Source of the DNA: Jiangella sp. DSM 45060
GTDB lineage: Bacteria; Actinomycetota; Actinomycetes; Jiangellales; Jiangellaceae
Direction: 5' to 3'
Assembly (NCBI RefSeq): GCF_900105175.1
Contig: NZ_LT629771.1
Coordinates: forward strand, 5,288,501 to 5,352,500
Length of the DNA: 64,000 nucleotides
The translations under genes and the position numbers were made by a program. A model generated the notes under the pieces. The model searched no databases. It was not told the DNA's origin and worked only from the letters and a program-made list of their open reading frames with translations. The stretch's first letter is position 1, and the number at the start of each line of letters is the position of its first letter. This document shows, in pieces, positions 61,531 to 64,000 of this stretch.

Positions 61531-64000
61531 CCATTCTTCTCGGCGACGGCGACCGCGAGCGCCGTCCGCGACGCGACGCCGAGCTTGCGCATGGCCGCGC
61601 TCAGGTGGCGGTCGACGGTGCGCGGCGAGAGGAACAGCGCCTCGGCGACCTGCCGGTTGGTGCGGCCCTGGGCGACCAGTCCGGCGACCTCCGCCTCGCG
61701 CGGCGACAGCTGGTCGCCGTAGCCGCGCCGGCCGCCGCGCCAGGCCCGGGCGACGTCGACGCCGTGGCCGCGCAGCACCTGGGCGACGCGGTCGGCGTCC
61801 CAGCGGGCGCCGAGGTCGCGCAGCCGCTGCTGCACCGTCGCCAGCAGGTCCAGCGCGGCGGCGTCGGGCAGCAGCGCCAGCGCCTGCCGCTCCAGCGCGA
61901 GCAGCTCCTGGTACGGACGTGGCAGCGCGGCCCACGCGGCGGCGGCCGCGCCGAACAGCTCCGCGGCGGCGGCGCCGGAGCCGGCCACGATGCCCCGGCA
62001 CACCAGCAGCGCCGCCTGCGGAGCCGGCGCCGCGCGGTCGCCCAGCCCGGCCGCGAACAGGTCGGTCAGCTCGCGCGCGTCGTCGGCCCGCCCGGCCCGC
62101 ACCAGCGCGTCGACGTGTGCCGGCGCCAGCTCGGTGGCCCACAGCCAGATCCCCTTGCGCACGACCATCGCCATGGCCGGCTCGGTGACCCGCAGCGCGT
62201 CGGCGACGGCGTCGTCGGCGAGGAACAGCCGGCCCAACGCGCCGGCCGGCCCCGTCTGCACGTCGACCAGCCCGCGCCGCACCGCCTCGGCGACGACCAC
62301 CCGGAACTGGTCGGCGGCGTCGTCGCGGCGGCCGCCGGCGAGGTCGAGCAGGCCGAGGATCATCCGCGCCTCGAGCAGCGCCTCCGGCAGCGTGTCGGCG
62401 GACCCGGCCAGCTCGGTGACCCGCGCCGACAGCCCGTCCCAGGCGCCGCCGTGCCAGTCCAGGTTGGCCCGCGTGATCAGCGCCGAGTTCACCAGCCGCT
62501 GGTAGCCGGTCGCGGCGAGCAGGTCGACGGCGCCGTCCAGCTGCCGCCCGGCGACGTCGTCGCGGCCCCAGCCGATGGCGGTGTGCCCGACGTTCATCCG
62601 GCAGCGGCCGAGCTGGCGGCGGTCGAACAGGCTGTCCGCCGCGGCGGCGTCGATCTCCTCGGCGGCGGCCCAGCCGGCGGCGTCGCCCATCATCAGCAGC
62701 GCGCTGGCGCGGTCGACCGCGAGCCACGTCTGCTCCTCCGCCGGGACCTGCGGGAACAGTGTCGTCGCGCGGTCGAGCCAGTCGCGGTGCCGGGTGACCG
62801 GCCAGACCTGCCCGCGCGGATGCGACAGCGAGATCATCGCCCGCACCGCCAGTTCCGGGCGGCCGGCCAGCTCGCCGGCGGCGGTCTCGACCTGCTCGAT
62901 GCCGGTGTCGAAGTCGCCCAGCTGCAGCCACAGCCGTCCGAGCAGCAGCCGGATCTCGCCGCGGCGGTCGGCCGGCAGCTCCGGGCGGTCCAGCGCGGCG
63001 GCCAGCGTCGCGGCGACCACCACGGCCAACTCGCCGAGCGCCGCGACGCCCCAGGTGGCGGCCTGGCCGAGCTTGTGCGCCAGCCGGGCCTCCCGGTCCG
63101 GCGGATGCGCGGCGGCGGTCAGCAGGTCGTTCAGCAGGACGACGGCGGCGCGGTCCTCGCCGGACTCCAGCGCGAGGTCGGCGGCGGCCTCGGCGTGCCG
63201 GCTCCACGCGGCGACGTCGCCGGCCTCGCGGAAGTGCCGGCTCAGCCGCAGCACCGGCGGCGTCGGCAGCTCCTGCAGCGCGGCGGCGGCCTGGCCGTGC
63301 AGCAGCCGCCGCTCGGACACCGGCAGCGCCTCCTCCATGGCCCGCGACGCCAGCACGTGCCGGCCGACGAACCGGCCCGGCGACGCCTCGCGCAGGAGCC
63401 CCGACGTGAGCGCCGCGGCCAGCCCGGCCCGCGCGTCGTCCTCGTCCAGCCCGGCGACCCGCGCCAGCAGGACGCCGTCGGCCGGTTCGGCGAGGACGGC
63501 GGCGGCCTCCAGGACGCGGCGGGCCGGCGGCGGCAGCCGGTCGACCCGCTCCAGCACGGAGTCGCGCACCGTCGGCGGCACCTGCAGGTCGTCGACGGCG
63601 CGCCGGGACCACTCGCCGCCGCGGCGGACGATGTCGCCGCGCTCGCGCAGCAGCGACAGGCTCTCCTCCAGCGCCAGCGGCACGCCCGCGGTGCGGCGGT
63701 GCAGGAACGAGACGAACTCGGCCGAGACGTCGTCGGTGGCGAACATCGACGCGACCAGCGCGGTCGTCTCGCCGACCGTCAGCGGCTCCAGCGCCAGCTC
63801 CAGGCGGCGCAGCCCGGCCGGCGGGCGCGCCGTCAGCCGCAGCAGCGGCGACGCGGCCGGGACGTCGGTGCCGCGGTACGTCACGACCAGGCTGAGGTCG
63901 TGCGCCGTCGCCGCGACCAGCAGCGGCAGGAACTCCAGCGTCGCGGCGTCGGCCCAGTGCGCGTCCTCCAGCACCAGCACCTCGACGCCGGACCGCTCGA
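61527..64000 (-). CDS. LuxR-family (LAL-type) ATPase transcriptional regulator, 5' truncated by the window
   Basis: 824 codons visible; the N-terminus with Walker A lies beyond 64000. The visible part starts in an AAA-type ATPase: SGVEVLVLEDAHWADAATLE is Walker B with the LEDAHWAD phrase of LAL regulators, then SLVVTYRGTDV (sensor 1). A 500-residue helical TPR-like region follows (AEAAADLALESGEDRAAVVL, RGEIRLLLGRLWLQLGDFDT). The LuxR helix-turn-helix is at the C-terminus: LSPREAEVAGLVAQGRTNRQ, LFLSPRTVDRHLSAAMRKLG. It is upstream of the subtilase gene on the same strand and may control it. Confidence 0.92.
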   Translation of the reverse strand, partial: ERSGVEVLVLEDAHWADAATLEFLPLLVAATAHDLSLVVTYRGTDVPAASPLLRLTARPPAGLRRLELALEPLTVGETTALVASMFATDDVSAEFVSFLHRRTAGVPLALEESLSLLRERGDIVRRGGEWSRRAVDDLQVPPTVRDSVLERVDRLPPPARRVLEAAAVLAEPADGVLLARVAGLDEDDARAGLAAALTSGLLREASPGRFVGRHVLASRAMEEALPVSERRLLHGQAAAALQELPTPPVLRLSRHFREAGDVAAWSRHAEAAADLALESGEDRAAVVLLNDLLTAAAHPPDREARLAHKLGQAATWGVAALGELAVVVAATLAAALDRPELPADRRGEIRLLLGRLWLQLGDFDTGIEQVETAAGELAGRPELAVRAMISLSHPRGQVWPVTRHRDWLDRATTLFPQVPAEEQTWLAVDRASALLMMGDAAGWAAAEEIDAAAADSLFDRRQLGRCRMNVGHTAIGWGRDDVAGRQLDGAVDLLAATGYQRLVNSALITRANLDWHGGAWDGLSARVTELAGSADTLPEALLEARMILGLLDLAGGRRDDAADQFRVVVAEAVRRGLVDVQTGPAGALGRLFLADDAVADALRVTEPAMAMVVRKGIWLWATELAPAHVDALVRAGRADDARELTDLFAAGLGDRAAPAPQAALLVCRGIVAGSGAAAAELFGAAAAAWAALPRPYQELLALERQALALLPDAAALDLLATVQQRLRDLGARWDADRVAQVLRGHGVDVARAWRGGRRGYGDQLSPREAEVAGLVAQGRTNRQVAEALFLSPRTVDRHLSAAMRKLGVASRTALAVAVAEKNG

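Noticed and set aside
57881-62188. Plus-strand frame of 1435 codons opposite the subtilase and LuxR genes
   Set aside because: Both opposite genes have intact catalytic and DNA-binding motifs; the plus-strand product has no recognisable domain.

Overview
This window is very GC-rich, with gene starts that are often GTG and strongly biased third codon positions. It is actinobacterial chromosome. It encodes mycothiol chemistry (mycothiol S-conjugate amidase, a mycothiol-dependent-isomerase-like protein), an F420-type flavin-free oxidoreductase, a short-chain Z-isoprenyl diphosphate synthase, ECF sigma factors of actinobacterial subfamilies and many actinobacterial DUF families. I cannot name the species; a Jiangella-like or related filamentous actinomycete would fit but is not shown. 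No rRNA, tRNA, CRISPR array, transposase or prophage was found.

Layout. 1-3453: end of a peptide ABC transporter operon (substrate-binding protein tail, M14 carboxypeptidase, two permeases). 3454-4715: no credible gene, with 13-, 30- and 50-bp tandem repeats. 4716-7722: NmrA-type reductase, VOC protein, SigG-like ECF sigma factor and maleylpyruvate-isomerase-like protein. 7723-8560: nested direct-repeat array between convergent genes. 8561-10642: Z-prenyl synthase, TrhA/hemolysin III and a small ribbon-helix-helix-like protein. 10689-18296 (minus): six overlapping genes, three glycosyltransferases (one frameshifted), an ABC exporter and two APH-type kinases, probably making and exporting a glycoconjugate. 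18426-26800: DUF255 thioredoxin-fold protein, an LPDTG-anchored eight-repeat SpaA-type surface protein, ScyD/ScyE-like secreted protein, AraC-VOC pair and a small membrane protein. 26868-29012: mca, DUF4307 and greA. 29079-32374 (minus): a YvlB/LiaX-like protein, a DUF2089 regulator and a DrrAB-type ABC transporter, possibly an envelope-stress module. 32433-39864: threonine dehydratase, LLM oxidoreductase, DUF4328 protein, metB, a divergent YczE/MocR pair and msrA. 39945-44300: DUF3152 metzincin-like protein, SigE-family sigma factor with its partner, LPDTG trypsin-like protease and NfeD. 44297-49087: SDR, cystathionine beta-synthase, SGNH hydrolase, thiolase and DUF4287. 49165-57217: Bax-inhibitor-1 protein, DUF3352, and a giant DUF4132 gene cut by an in-frame UGA and preceded by a small protein that ends in Gly-Gly. 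57264-64000: palindromic element, secreted subtilase, tiny acidic ORF and a LuxR-family ATPase regulator running off the end.

The backbone (Z-prenyl synthase, trhA, DUF255, small membrane protein, mca, DUF4307, greA, metB, cbs, SGNH, thiolase) matches in order and relative strand the Mycobacterium tuberculosis block Rv1086 to Rv1074c as I remember it. The glycan operon, surface protein, ABC/stress module and sigma/protease genes look like insertions into that conserved block.

Many genes overlap by 1 to 17 bases (ATGA, GTGA, TGATG), so translational coupling is common. Perfect or near-perfect GC-rich hairpins between convergent genes act as the likely terminators. The best candidates for new biology are the GG-tailed small protein with DUF4132, the glycan-export operon, and the repeat elements at 7744-8457 and 57264-57429.
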